From NCBI GenBank assembly GCA_029242715.1, contig JAQWTL010000020.1, forward strand, positions 186,001 through 250,000: a stretch of DNA of 64,000 nucleotides, in the 5' to 3' direction. The notes under the pieces are model-generated. The model made no database searches. It saw only the letters and a list, made by a program, of their open reading frames with translations, and had not been told where the DNA came from. Position 1 is the first letter of the stretch. Each line of letters begins with the position of its first letter. Source of the DNA: Phycisphaerales bacterium (GTDB lineage: Bacteria; Planctomycetota; Phycisphaerae; Phycisphaerales; SM1A02). The position numbers and the translations under genes were made by a program. Positions 34,965 through 43,985 of this stretch are shown piece after piece.

Positions 34965-35340
34965 TATTTGGATCCCGAGAAACTTCGGGCAGGTGTTGAG
35001 ACTCGGTTTCCTCGGCATCAGGACCAACCCGATCCCAATGCTCTAAGCGTTGGCAAAGATACTCGACCGACCCCCTCTGCTCAAGGAAGGTGGCAAACTC
35101 CTTGACGGTCGGGCCATCGATAACGACAGAAATAATCGGATTGAAAAAATGGATGGCCTGGGAGGCGACAAAGTTGAGAGGACGGCCCATTTCAAGGGCC
35201 ATGAGGGCTGGAAGGGTCATTCCACGCCGAACAACGATCTTGCAGACCCGATCACAGATCTCACGCTGACGATCGGTCGGCTCAGCCACTCCAGGCTTGT
35301 CAACTGCAAAGGCCGTTCTGAGTTCATCGCGCCAACTCAT
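34957..35340 (-). CDS. small conserved protein of the GlmL-type operon
   Basis: A 127-residue soluble protein. The centre (EICDRVCKIVVRRGMTLPA, then LEMGRPLNFVASQAIHFFNPII) is a helical segment that I associate with small proteins of unknown role. The end is acidic (DAEETESQ). The frame is open to 35511, but ATG 35340 is chosen because it forms a 4-base ATGA overlap with the preceding gene. Both ends overlap neighbours, so the gene is translated as part of the operon. Confidence 0.7.
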   Translation of the reverse strand: MSWRDELRTAFAVDKPGVAEPTDRQREICDRVCKIVVRRGMTLPALMALEMGRPLNFVASQAIHFFNPIISVVIDGPTVKEFATFLEQRGSVEYLCQRLEHWDRVGPDAEETESQHLPEVSRDPNND

Positions 35341-35789
35341 GTATGCCCTCCACCTGAACTGGCCATACAGGCCTGGATCTGGGGAATGATCTCCACCCCA
35401 CGACCAGCAAACAGGACGCTGATTCCACGCGAGTCGAACATGCCCCCTCGAATTCGTGTCGATAGATAACCACCGGAATGATCGTGAGGAAATCGTCGAA
35501 GATCCTCCCAACGCAAGGACCGACTTCCAACTGGATAACGAACAGCGATGCCGATCTCATCCATTCGGTAACGGCTGGGAAGAAAAAAACGATTGCACAT
35601 GAAAAGCAGGAAGATCATGGCTCCTCCGCCTGCCAACACACCTCCGGCGACATTGGGAATCGACATCGCCACCAGTACTCCACAGGCAAGAATCACCAGG
35701 CAGGCAATCGCCGCCCTGAGGGGAAACTCTCGCAGTGGGTGTGCCGTCCATTCCAGTGTTTCAACTGGATTATTGGCTGACGTGTCCAT
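35337..35789 (-). CDS. small membrane protein, first gene of the GlmL-type operon
   Basis: A 150-residue protein with two hydrophobic helices (AAIACLVILACGVLVAMSI and VLAGGGAMIFLLFMCNRFFL) and a C-terminal soluble part (YRMDEIGIAVRYPVGSRSLRWEDLRRF) with a PH-like strand pattern. GGAGGAG lies 12 bases before ATG 35789; the TTG in the open frame 21 bases upstream overlaps that Shine-Dalgarno and is rejected. It precedes the 127-residue protein and GlmL. Confidence 0.7.
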   Translation of the reverse strand: MDTSANNPVETLEWTAHPLREFPLRAAIACLVILACGVLVAMSIPNVAGGVLAGGGAMIFLLFMCNRFFLPSRYRMDEIGIAVRYPVGSRSLRWEDLRRFPHDHSGGYLSTRIRGGMFDSRGISVLFAGRGVEIIPQIQACMASSGGGHT

Positions 35790-35951
35790 CTCGACCGTGA
35801 TCTCCTCCAAGCAGGCTTACCAGTGTAGTTGAGGACGGACAGGGCACAGGCGATGAGATCCATCACATGATCCACCCAGGAGGACTCTCTGAAATCGCTC
35901 AAAAAGAAGCTTCAGAGGCCTTGGATCTGCTTTATCACTCATTCCACCCGT

Positions 35952-36512
35952 TCAGGGCACGCTCCAGGCCTTGATCACGCCGGGAAGCACATGCTCAAGA
36001 ACCTCGATTCGTTTCAACACGATTCCCGCTTCCACCAGGCTGATGGCAGACTCTGCCAGGTCCTCGGGCCACGACTGCTGCTTCACATTGATTCCAATGC
36101 CGATCACGGCAAGTCCATCGGACTGCTCAACCAGCACGCCCGCCAACTTGCGACCATCAAGCAAGACATCGTTGGGTAACTTGACTGAAAAACGCCCTGG
36201 CCCCATCGGATCCAGCCCGGACACGATGGCGTCAGCCAACGCACTTGAACGTTCCGGCCGATCCGTAGCCGGCAGAGCGACACTGAATGCCAGGCCCTCG
36301 GAACCCGTATCGATCCACTTGTTGCCACGCTGGCCACGGCCCGCCACTTGACGACCTGCCACCACCAGACCACCACAACCCATTGAACGCGCCGAATCCT
36401 GCGTGCTGTCGCACACCGCGATCACGTGAGCCTCTACCAAGGGCGAACCAATTGCATTGACCAGAGCTTCGACGCGATCAGGCCAATCCACGATGTCCAG
36501 CAGATCGTTCAC
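35952..36512 (-). CDS. birA: short biotin--protein ligase
   Basis: A 186-residue biotin ligase of the catalytic-domain type: CDSTQDSARSM, the biotinyl-AMP loop GRQVAGRGQRGNKW, LPNDVLLDGRKLAGVLVE with the catalytic Lys, and VIGIGINV. It lacks the N-terminal helix-turn-helix and most of the C-terminal SH3-like domain, so it should not repress transcription. The start is GTG 36512 in the GTGA overlap with nadC. It biotinylates acetyl-CoA carboxylase, the enzyme that feeds the fab operon nearby. Confidence 0.9.
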   Translation of the reverse strand: MNDLLDIVDWPDRVEALVNAIGSPLVEAHVIAVCDSTQDSARSMGCGGLVVAGRQVAGRGQRGNKWIDTGSEGLAFSVALPATDRPERSSALADAIVSGLDPMGPGRFSVKLPNDVLLDGRKLAGVLVEQSDGLAVIGIGINVKQQSWPEDLAESAISLVEAGIVLKRIEVLEHVLPGVIKAWSVP

Positions 36513-37444
36513 GCATCTACCTGGATATCGAGACCAATGTCGAGAATCTGTGCGGTCCGTGTCACCGATCCGACGGCAATGCGTTCCACGCCGGTTCCTG
36601 CAACACGGCATGCATCATCAAGGTTGATGCCACCAGATGCTTCAAGTTGGATGCCTGAGCCTGCAAGATCACGGCGGACTACGGCCTCCCGCATGTCTTC
36701 ATCACGCATGTTGTCCAGAAGAACAATGTCGACAAGTCCCGCCTCCAGTGCAAGAACGATGTCGAACTGTGCAAGCGTATCGACTTCTACTTCAACGAAA
36801 TCAAGTTCACGGCCGGCACGCGCTTCACGACAGGCCGCTTCCAGTCTTCCATGCAACTCGGCTTCAGGAATACCGACAAGATGATTGTCCTTGAACAGAG
36901 CCGCATCATGAAGGCCGAGGCGATGCAGGGTTCCGCCACCACAAGCCACTGCATACTTCTCCCATGCTCGAAGCCCGGGTGTTGTCTTTCGAGTGTCGCA
37001 GATCACGGCTGGAGTTCCCTCGACAGCCAGAACGAATCGACGCGTCATACTGGCAACACCTGCAAGACGACCAAGCACATTCAGGATCGTCCGCTCAGCA
37101 GCAAGGACGGATCGACGGCCACCCTGAATACGACCAATGACCGTACCGGGCTTGACTGACATGCCTTCATCAACAAATTGTTCCATGACCAGGCGTCCTG
37201 CCAGCGGCGGGGTTGCAAATGCCCTGATGAGTGGCTCAATACCGCTGACGATCATCGCCTCCCTGGCAACCAGCGAAGCGGTTACCCGATCCGTAGGCTC
37301 CACGATGGATGTGGATGTCACGTCACCCTGCCCCAGCCCATCTTCCATGAACCACCCCTGGATGGCCTCGACGACAAAGGGGGTAGGCAACAGACGTTCT
37401 GCGAGTGCTCCCAGTTCCAATAATCGATCTTCACGATTGGACAT
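36509..37444 (-). CDS. nadC: nicotinate-nucleotide pyrophosphorylase (quinolinate phosphoribosyltransferase)
   Basis: A 311-residue NadC, which makes nicotinate mononucleotide from quinolinate and PRPP in NAD synthesis. Seen: EDGLGQGDVTS, ERTILNVLGRLAGVAS, CDTRKTTPGLRAWEKYAVACGGG, KDNHL and EASGGINLD. The ATG at 37444 is used; the frame stays open to 37618 through the gap and into the divergent gene, which is not credible. Only 36 bases separate it from the divergent transporter start. Confidence 0.95.
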   Translation of the reverse strand: MSNREDRLLELGALAERLLPTPFVVEAIQGWFMEDGLGQGDVTSTSIVEPTDRVTASLVAREAMIVSGIEPLIRAFATPPLAGRLVMEQFVDEGMSVKPGTVIGRIQGGRRSVLAAERTILNVLGRLAGVASMTRRFVLAVEGTPAVICDTRKTTPGLRAWEKYAVACGGGTLHRLGLHDAALFKDNHLVGIPEAELHGRLEAACREARAGRELDFVEVEVDTLAQFDIVLALEAGLVDIVLLDNMRDEDMREAVVRRDLAGSGIQLEASGGINLDDACRVAGTGVERIAVGSVTRTAQILDIGLDIQVDA

Positions 37445-37480
37445 TCGAGGAGTATACGAGTCTCCGCTACTCTGCCCATC

Positions 37481-38299
37481 ATGACGCTGCACCCCATTGA
37501 AGCCTCCCCGATTCATGCCCGCCGAGAGCGTGTCTTTCTGGTGATCGCAGGGCTGTTCCTGGGAACGCTTGCGATGCTGAACATCCTGGGCTTGTTGCGA
37601 TTCATCAATTTCGGACAAGTTGATACCAACTCAGAATGGTGGGGCACGCTGACCTTTGGCGTAATGGTCGGAGTACTTCCCTACCCAGTCACGTTCCTGT
37701 GCACGGACCTGATTTGTGAAATCTATGGAAGAGCCCGGGCCAACGCAGTCGTATTCATGGGTCTGGCGCTGAACATCTGGATCCTGTTCATCCTGTGGCT
37801 GGGCGGCGTCCTGCCAGGCTTTGAAACGATCGATGAAACGACATCCAAGATGGCCACCGATGCAGCAGGCCGGCTGCCCGTGTTCTTCGAAGTACGAATG
37901 TTTGCCTTCGGCGCGGTCTGGGCCTCGATGATCGCTTACCTGCTTGCCCAGCTGGTTGATGTCTGGATGTTCCACTTCTGGAAGAAATTGACCAAAGGAC
38001 GATATCTCTGGCTACGGAACACCGGGTCCACTGTCGTCAGTCAATCGGTCGACACCGTCGTTGTGATTCTGGTGACGTACTGGCTGGGCGGATTCGCCTC
38101 CATGCTGACAGAGAACACCAACATCGTCAGTTTCCTGATGACGCTGATGGTGACCGGTTACGTCTTCAAGTTCCTGTGCGCCCTGGCGGACACCCTTCCC
38201 TTCTACATGCTCGTACGATGGCTCAGCAAGTATCTTGAAATAGATCCAAATGCCGAACTGCAACTGGAAGACAAGCACCAGGCTGCCCCCAAGGAGTGA
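37481..38299 (+). CDS. queuosine-precursor transporter-type membrane protein (VUT family)
   Basis: A 272-residue polytopic protein of the YhhQ/VUT family that imports queuosine precursors such as preQ0. About six helices, with the conserved PYPVTFLCTDLICEIYGRARAN and the AYLLAQLVDVWMFHFWKKLTKGRYLWLRNTGSTVVSQ segment. No queuosine gene is in the window. The stop overlaps an upstream GTG of the HIT gene. Confidence 0.88.
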   Translation: MTLHPIEASPIHARRERVFLVIAGLFLGTLAMLNILGLLRFINFGQVDTNSEWWGTLTFGVMVGVLPYPVTFLCTDLICEIYGRARANAVVFMGLALNIWILFILWLGGVLPGFETIDETTSKMATDAAGRLPVFFEVRMFAFGAVWASMIAYLLAQLVDVWMFHFWKKLTKGRYLWLRNTGSTVVSQSVDTVVVILVTYWLGGFASMLTENTNIVSFLMTLMVTGYVFKFLCALADTLPFYMLVRWLSKYLEIDPNAELQLEDKHQAAPKE

Positions 38300-38304
38300 C
38301 TGCC

Positions 38305-38730
38305 ATGAGTGACGTCACCATCTTTGACAAGATCCTGGCCGGCGACATCCCCTGCCACCGCGTTTATGAGGATGACCATGTGCTCGCCTTCCTCGACATC
38401 GGGCCCCTCAGCCGCGGTCACGTACTTGTGATCCCGAAGGAACGGGCCGCATACATGCACCAGTTGTCAGATGACGCTGCCGCTGCGATCGGTCGTGTCC
38501 TGCCCAGACTTTGCCGAGCAGTCATGAAGGCAACCGGATGCGAGCATTACAACCTGCTGCAGAACAACGGAGCCCCCGCACACCAGGCCGTATTCCATGT
38601 GCACATGCACATCATTCCACGATTTGAAGACGGCACAGGATTGGGATTGCAATGGAACCCCGGCCAACTCGGCGATGGCGAGACGCTCGCATCAGCCATT
38701 GCCGATGCCGTTGAGACCAACGAGATCTGA
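38305..38730 (+). CDS. HIT-family nucleotide hydrolase
   Basis: A 141-residue histidine-triad protein (Hint/FHIT-like) that hydrolyses nucleotide phosphoramidates or similar. The triad HVHMH lies in AVFHVHMHIIPR; the N-terminus FDKILAGDIPCHRVYEDDHVLAFLDI is typical. ATG 38305 is chosen because AAGGAG ends 8 bases before it; a GTG at 38296 is possible. It ends directly against the convergent ppdK gene, with no base between the stops. Confidence 0.92.
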   Translation: MSDVTIFDKILAGDIPCHRVYEDDHVLAFLDIGPLSRGHVLVIPKERAAYMHQLSDDAAAAIGRVLPRLCRAVMKATGCEHYNLLQNNGAPAHQAVFHVHMHIIPRFEDGTGLGLQWNPGQLGDGETLASAIADAVETNEI

Positions 38731-41487
38731 CTAACGCCGACGCGTCGCCTTCTTCTTGGCTCGCTTCTTCTTCGTGACCGGCTTCAATGCACGCTCGATC
38801 TCGATGGCCGACTGGGCTGCTGCCAGACGTGCTGTTGGCACACGGAATGGTGAGCAACTGACATACTCGAGATCAACACGATCAAAGAAGGTGATCGAAG
38901 CAGGATCACCGCCATGCTCACCGCAGACACCCAGCTTGATGTCCGGACGCGTCATGCGGCCTGCATGAACTGCGTGATCCACCAGAGCGCCGACCCCTCG
39001 AGTGTCGATGCTCTGGAAGGGATCCTTCTCAAGAATCCCAGTAGACAGATAATCAGGCAGGAAGCCATTGATGTCATCACGGCTGTAACCAAAGGTCATC
39101 TGGGTGAGGTCATTGGTTCCGAATGAGAAGAAGTCCGCGACTTCGGCAACTTGATCAGCCGTAATCGCCGCACGCGGAATCTCAATCATGGTTCCAATTG
39201 GAATGTCCAGGCGACCACTGTATTTCTTGGCCTTCTTCGTCTCGGCGATGGTTTCCTCGACCTGCGTCCGGAGCATGGCCAGTTCCACTTTCGTTCCGAC
39301 AAGTGGAATCATGATCTCAGGCTTGGCCGCGATCTTCTTTTTCTTGCAAACGATCATCGCTTCGACAATGGCTCGTACCTGCATCACCAGAATTTCCGGG
39401 TAGGTCACGGCGAGACGACATCCACGATGCCCGAGCATGGGATTAGCCTCATGCAAGGCCTCGACACGTCGACGGATGGCCTTGGGCTTGACCCCCAGTG
39501 CTTTGGCCAGGTCCTGCTGGGATTCCGCCTCCTGAGGCAGGAATTCATGCAGCGGCGGATCCAGCAGACGAACCGTAACCGGCAGATTCTTCATCGCCGT
39601 GAAGATGCCGATGAAATCCTTGCGCTGATAAGGCAGAAGCTTCGCCAGAGCCTTTTCACGATCTTTGCGGTTGTCCGCGAGAATCATCTCACGCATCGCG
39701 GTAATGCGATCACCCTCGAAGAACATGTGTTCCGTCCTCGTGAGGCCAATGCCCTGAGCACCAAAGTCACGTGCTCGTTTCGCATCTGCGGGAGTATCTG
39801 CATTGGTGCGAACCTTCAATCGGCGTCGCTGATCAGCCCAACGCATCAAGACAGTGAATTCCTTGGACATCTTCGGAACAGAACCCTTGACCTGTCCTTC
39901 GAGCACTTCACCCGTTCCACCGTCGAGGGACAGAACGTCTTTGGCCCCATAGTTCTTGCCATTCACCGTAATGCGTTGTCGTTTCTCATCGATTTCCAAA
40001 GCACCTGCACCGGCCACGCAGCACTTGCCCCAACCACGAGCCACAACAGCTGCATGAGAGGTCATGCCACCTGTTGACGTGAGGATGCCTACGGCATGGT
40101 GCATGCCTTCAACATCCTCTGGCGAAGTCTCCCTGCGAACAAGCAGCACGTCTTCTCCCGCTTCACTTCGAGCAACCGCATCATCCGCGGTAAAGGCCAG
40201 AGTGCCGCTAGAGGCGCCCGGCGAAGCTGGAAGCCCCTTCGTGATGCAGGTGACCTTCTTCTTGTCTGCTGCCGTAAAACTCGGGAGCAGAAGTTGGACA
40301 ACGTCACCAGCAGGAACCCGAAGCAGAGCTTCGTCCTGTGTGATCAGTCGCTCCTTGACCATCTCAACTGCAATGCGAACAGCAGCTGCCGCAGTTCGTT
40401 TGCCATTTCGTGTCTGAAGCATGTAGAGCTTGCCACGCTCGATCGTGAACTCCACATCCTGGACATCCCGGTAATGATTTTCAAGCCGTTTGCGAATGAC
40501 GAGCAACTGACGATGGACGTCCGCATTCCACTTCTTCATGCCAGAAACCGGCTCTGGCGTGCGAATGCCAGCAACGACATCCTCGCCCTGTGCATTGACC
40601 AGAAACTCGCCATAAAACTCGTTCTTGCCCGTGGAAGGATCTCGCGTAAAGGCGACACCTGTGCCCGAATCATCACCCATGTTGCCGAAGACCATGGTCT
40701 GGACATTGACCGCGGTGCCTTTGAGGCCTGCGATCTCGTTGATACGACGATAGGAAATCGCCTTGGGTGCATTCCATGATCGGAAGACCGCCTCGATTGC
40801 GGCCTGCAACTGTTTGTATGGATCCTGAGGGAAGGCCTTGCCAACATGCTTCTTGTAGACCGCCTTGTACCGATCACAGAGTTTCTGGAGGCCTTTCGCT
40901 GGCACATCCGTGTCCTCGGTCACCTTGTACTTCTTCTTGATGGCATCGAACTCTGCTTCGAAGTGATGATGATCCACTCCCATGACCACATCACCAAACA
41001 TGTTGATCAATCTTCGATAGGCATCCCATGCGAATCGTTCATTGCCGGTCAGTTCAGCCAGGCCGTCCACGGCCTTATCCGTCAAGCCAAGATTCAGGAT
41101 GGTGTCCATCATGCCCGGCATCGAAACAGCCGCACCACTTCGCACGGAGACCAGCAGTGGATTCGTGCTTGATCCGAACTGCTTGCCAGTTTCCTTCTCA
41201 AGGCGACCGACCGCGGTCTTGACCTGGGCCATGAGGCCTGCAGGAAGCTTGCCCCCTCCGGAATTGAAGGCCTCGCATGTCGAGGTGGTAATCGTGAAGC
41301 CTGGAGGAACGGGCAAACCGATTGAAGTCATCTCTGCAAGATTCGCCCCCTTGCCACCCAGAAGTTCCTTCTGGGAAGCATGCCCGTCAGTCTTTGTTTT
41401 ACCGAATGCATAAATCATCCGGGAGGCACGAGTGGATTTGCGGGTGGTCTTCTTGGCAGGACGTTTCCGGGTAGTCGTAGCAGGCAT
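38731..41487 (-). CDS. ppdK: pyruvate, phosphate dikinase with basic tails
   Basis: A 918-residue PPDK that interconverts pyruvate, ATP and phosphate with phosphoenolpyruvate, AMP and pyrophosphate. Seen: the nucleotide-binding GGKGANLAEMTSIGLPVPPGF, the phospho-His region TSTGGMTSHAAVVARGWGKCCVAG, and the C-terminal FGTNDLTQ and GVCGEHGGDP. Unusual are a Lys/Arg-rich N-terminus (TTTRKRPAKKTTRKSTRASR) and C-terminus (TKKKRAKKKATRRR) outside the family core. ATG at 41487 with AAGGTG upstream. Confidence 0.96.
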   Translation of the reverse strand: MPATTTRKRPAKKTTRKSTRASRMIYAFGKTKTDGHASQKELLGGKGANLAEMTSIGLPVPPGFTITTSTCEAFNSGGGKLPAGLMAQVKTAVGRLEKETGKQFGSSTNPLLVSVRSGAAVSMPGMMDTILNLGLTDKAVDGLAELTGNERFAWDAYRRLINMFGDVVMGVDHHHFEAEFDAIKKKYKVTEDTDVPAKGLQKLCDRYKAVYKKHVGKAFPQDPYKQLQAAIEAVFRSWNAPKAISYRRINEIAGLKGTAVNVQTMVFGNMGDDSGTGVAFTRDPSTGKNEFYGEFLVNAQGEDVVAGIRTPEPVSGMKKWNADVHRQLLVIRKRLENHYRDVQDVEFTIERGKLYMLQTRNGKRTAAAAVRIAVEMVKERLITQDEALLRVPAGDVVQLLLPSFTAADKKKVTCITKGLPASPGASSGTLAFTADDAVARSEAGEDVLLVRRETSPEDVEGMHHAVGILTSTGGMTSHAAVVARGWGKCCVAGAGALEIDEKRQRITVNGKNYGAKDVLSLDGGTGEVLEGQVKGSVPKMSKEFTVLMRWADQRRRLKVRTNADTPADAKRARDFGAQGIGLTRTEHMFFEGDRITAMREMILADNRKDREKALAKLLPYQRKDFIGIFTAMKNLPVTVRLLDPPLHEFLPQEAESQQDLAKALGVKPKAIRRRVEALHEANPMLGHRGCRLAVTYPEILVMQVRAIVEAMIVCKKKKIAAKPEIMIPLVGTKVELAMLRTQVEETIAETKKAKKYSGRLDIPIGTMIEIPRAAITADQVAEVADFFSFGTNDLTQMTFGYSRDDINGFLPDYLSTGILEKDPFQSIDTRGVGALVDHAVHAGRMTRPDIKLGVCGEHGGDPASITFFDRVDLEYVSCSPFRVPTARLAAAQSAIEIERALKPVTKKKRAKKKATRRR

Positions 41488-41620
41488 GGTTCACCTTGTT
41501 GCGTTGGGCATGATCAACTCCAGGCATTCCAGGGTCACTCCCCTGTCAAACAGCCTGGACACGGAGTGTACCACCCGTTGATTCCCCGGCTCGTCTCCGG
41601 ATACGTATGATCATCAGCCC

Positions 41621-43009
41621 ATGCGCAGTATCACGCATCAACCTGGATGGTCCCATGACGATGTACTGGCCATCGCTGCGACATGGCCCGCTCAACAGCC
41701 CCTCGCAGTCCTTCACTCCGGCGGCTCAGCAGGCCCCTGGGCCCGCTGGTCGGTAATGGCGCCGCCACGAGGTCATCTGCAGGTCAATGCGAATGGATAT
41801 TCATGGAATGGGCCTGCTTGGCCTGAACTTGAAGAGCGCCTCGACAAATCGGATAGCCGGGACCCATTGGCGATCATCGATGCGGCCGTTTCCGCAGATC
41901 GCCAGGAGACCATCGAACAGAACTGCCGGCTGCCCTTTGTCGGTGGATGGATGGTGTCACTGCGATACGAGTTGGGCAGCCATATTGAACCAGCCAGCCG
42001 TTCAACTGAACACGATGAAACCGGACCCCTGGCCGATCTGCTCTGGTGCCCCGATGCCATCGTGCATGATGGCCAGGCCGACCAGTGGTGGCAGATCGGC
42101 GACGTGAATGTGGAAACATGCCAATCGCACTCATTTTCACCGCTTCAAGTCGATGATTGGAACAGCCAACCGGACCGCAATGGATTCGAAGCTGCTGTCG
42201 CCAAGACAATCGAACTCATCCGTCGCGGAGATCTTTTTCAGGCAAACATCGCCCGCCAACTCTCGACAACATGCAAAGGCGATCTCCGTGGCTTTGCACT
42301 GGATGCCCTCGCAAGAAGCGGTGCCTGGTTCGGATGCTGGCTGGAACTTCCGGGCAAAATGGATGACCGAGCCATCTTGGGCCTCAGCCCGGAGCTCTTC
42401 CTGGATCTGGATGCTGAATCAAGACTGCTGCGGACGCGCCCCATCAAGGGAACGTGCTCGGCAGAGGAGCAGGCCATTGATCTGGCCCACTCTGCCAAGG
42501 ATGCCGCAGAATTGAACATGATCGTTGACCTGATGCGAAATGACCTTGGCCGCGTCTGCTCCATCGGAAGCATTCAGGTCAGCCAGCCACGCACCGTTGA
42601 ATCGCATCCGACAGTCCACCATGGTGTCGCGGAAGTTTCCGGAGAACTGAAACAGGGACGAACGGTTGGCGATCTCCTCCGGGCAGCCTTCCCCCCTGGC
42701 TCGGTTACCGGCGCGCCAAAGATCCGGGCCATGCAGGTCATCAATGAACTGGAAGATCAGAAAAGAGGCGCTTACTGCGGCGCGGTGGGCTGCCTGTCCA
42801 CGAACGGCGACCTCCGACTGGGCGTCTCCATCAGAACCGTGGCCTTTCATGGAAAGACCTCACACGGCTTCCGGGATGCCTGTGGAACATTGCAATACGG
42901 CACCGGATGTGGAATCGTTGCGGACTCGATCCCCGCAAATGAATACCGGGAATCGGAACTGAAAGCAGAAGCCCTGATGCGAATCACACCTGGGCCGGTC
43001 ACGTCCTGA
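41621..43009 (+). CDS. pabB: aminodeoxychorismate synthase component I-type chorismate enzyme
   Basis: A 462-residue chorismate-binding enzyme, closest to PabB of folate synthesis, though TrpE-like members overlap in motif. Seen: ALLGLSPELF-type strand (AILGLSPELFLDL), RTRPIKGTCS, ELNMIVDLMRNDLGRVC, GSVTGAPK and GCGIVADSIPANEYRE. No glutaminase or PabC gene is adjacent. It faces ppdK across 133 bases and ends 2 bases before the convergent PilZ gene. Confidence 0.88.
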   Translation: MRSITHQPGWSHDDVLAIAATWPAQQPLAVLHSGGSAGPWARWSVMAPPRGHLQVNANGYSWNGPAWPELEERLDKSDSRDPLAIIDAAVSADRQETIEQNCRLPFVGGWMVSLRYELGSHIEPASRSTEHDETGPLADLLWCPDAIVHDGQADQWWQIGDVNVETCQSHSFSPLQVDDWNSQPDRNGFEAAVAKTIELIRRGDLFQANIARQLSTTCKGDLRGFALDALARSGAWFGCWLELPGKMDDRAILGLSPELFLDLDAESRLLRTRPIKGTCSAEEQAIDLAHSAKDAAELNMIVDLMRNDLGRVCSIGSIQVSQPRTVESHPTVHHGVAEVSGELKQGRTVGDLLRAAFPPGSVTGAPKIRAMQVINELEDQKRGAYCGAVGCLSTNGDLRLGVSIRTVAFHGKTSHGFRDACGTLQYGTGCGIVADSIPANEYRESELKAEALMRITPGPVTS

Positions 43010-43011
43010 GG

Positions 43012-43893
43012 TCAACCCGCCTGTCGCGACATCTGCATCTTCTGTTGACAAGCGATTGCCCGGAGGATCTGCTTGACCACGATGCGCTTGTGCGCCGGAT
43101 TCGCCGAGAAATCAAAGGTCATACCGGCATAGATCTTGCGATCACTCTGCATGTGACTATGAACCAATCTGGCTGTTGCACATACGGGCGTCGTCACCAT
43201 CGGTGGCAAACCGAACCGGATCCAGAACAGCGAACGGCTGCCCAGACTGCCGGCATAGTCGTCTTCGACGGTCAAGCCAACACCACCCCCACCGAGATTG
43301 ACCAGTTTCCCGGGAAAACCAGGGCCGACTTCTGGCAGAAGTTCCTCATCACAGCAACCTCGCAGATCATCTGCAATACACCAGTCTTCACACTGGCCAT
43401 CAAGCTCCTTGAGAAACTCTGCTTCGTTGACCCGCTCTGCCAGAACCACGGTGGAAGGATCCAGCAACGGCCACATCTGGACACTGGGCAGATCAAGGCT
43501 TGCCGTTTCGACACGGTAGTCACGTCTTCGCTGGCAACGCTCCACCCGTTCAGGGAGAGAGAGTTGAACTTCTGCCCTGCCTTCTGAACCGACACCTTGC
43601 GGGTACCAGCTCTTGCAACGCGTTCTGAAAAGCCACCGATTCTGTCCAATGGACATCATGGCCACGAGATCAACCCCGACCGGGATCTCTATTGTCCTGC
43701 CGAGGGTGACAGGCGCCTCCACAAGGAGTCCTTGATCATCCATGGCGATGACCCGGCACCTGACAAGCAGGTCCCCTGACACCATGTCATTTCCCTCGGT
43801 TCGGGCAATAGCGAGCTCGATTGAGCCCCCTCGCTGTTTGATCTGCGCCAAGCACTGGCGCCACCCTGCGGTTCGTGATCGATTCGCCGGCAC
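43012..43893 (-). CDS. PilZ / YcgR-like protein
   Basis: A 293-residue protein with an N-terminal barrel (VTLGRTIEIPVGVDLVAMMSIGQNRWLFRTRC) as in YcgR and a PilZ-like region starting at the RRRDYRVET motif, the c-di-GMP RxxxR element. The second motif, usually D/NxSxxG, reads NLGGGG with Gly for Ser, so ligand binding may be weakened. An insertion of about 60 residues lies between them. GTG 43893 is chosen because AGGGAG ends 7 bases before it; the TTG at 43923 has no support. Confidence 0.7.
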   Translation of the reverse strand: MPANRSRTAGWRQCLAQIKQRGGSIELAIARTEGNDMVSGDLLVRCRVIAMDDQGLLVEAPVTLGRTIEIPVGVDLVAMMSIGQNRWLFRTRCKSWYPQGVGSEGRAEVQLSLPERVERCQRRRDYRVETASLDLPSVQMWPLLDPSTVVLAERVNEAEFLKELDGQCEDWCIADDLRGCCDEELLPEVGPGFPGKLVNLGGGGVGLTVEDDYAGSLGSRSLFWIRFGLPPMVTTPVCATARLVHSHMQSDRKIYAGMTFDFSANPAHKRIVVKQILRAIACQQKMQMSRQAG

Positions 43894-43985
43894 GTGGTAT
43901 CTCCCTGATCTTCGGACAGTCAAATGAGCTTGGGAACGCTACGAGCTATCGTCAGCTCTTGATCGCGCCTTCAGCAGACATGTCC

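Noticed and set aside
39151-40077. 308-codon plus-strand open frame
   Set aside because: Antisense to pyruvate phosphate dikinase.
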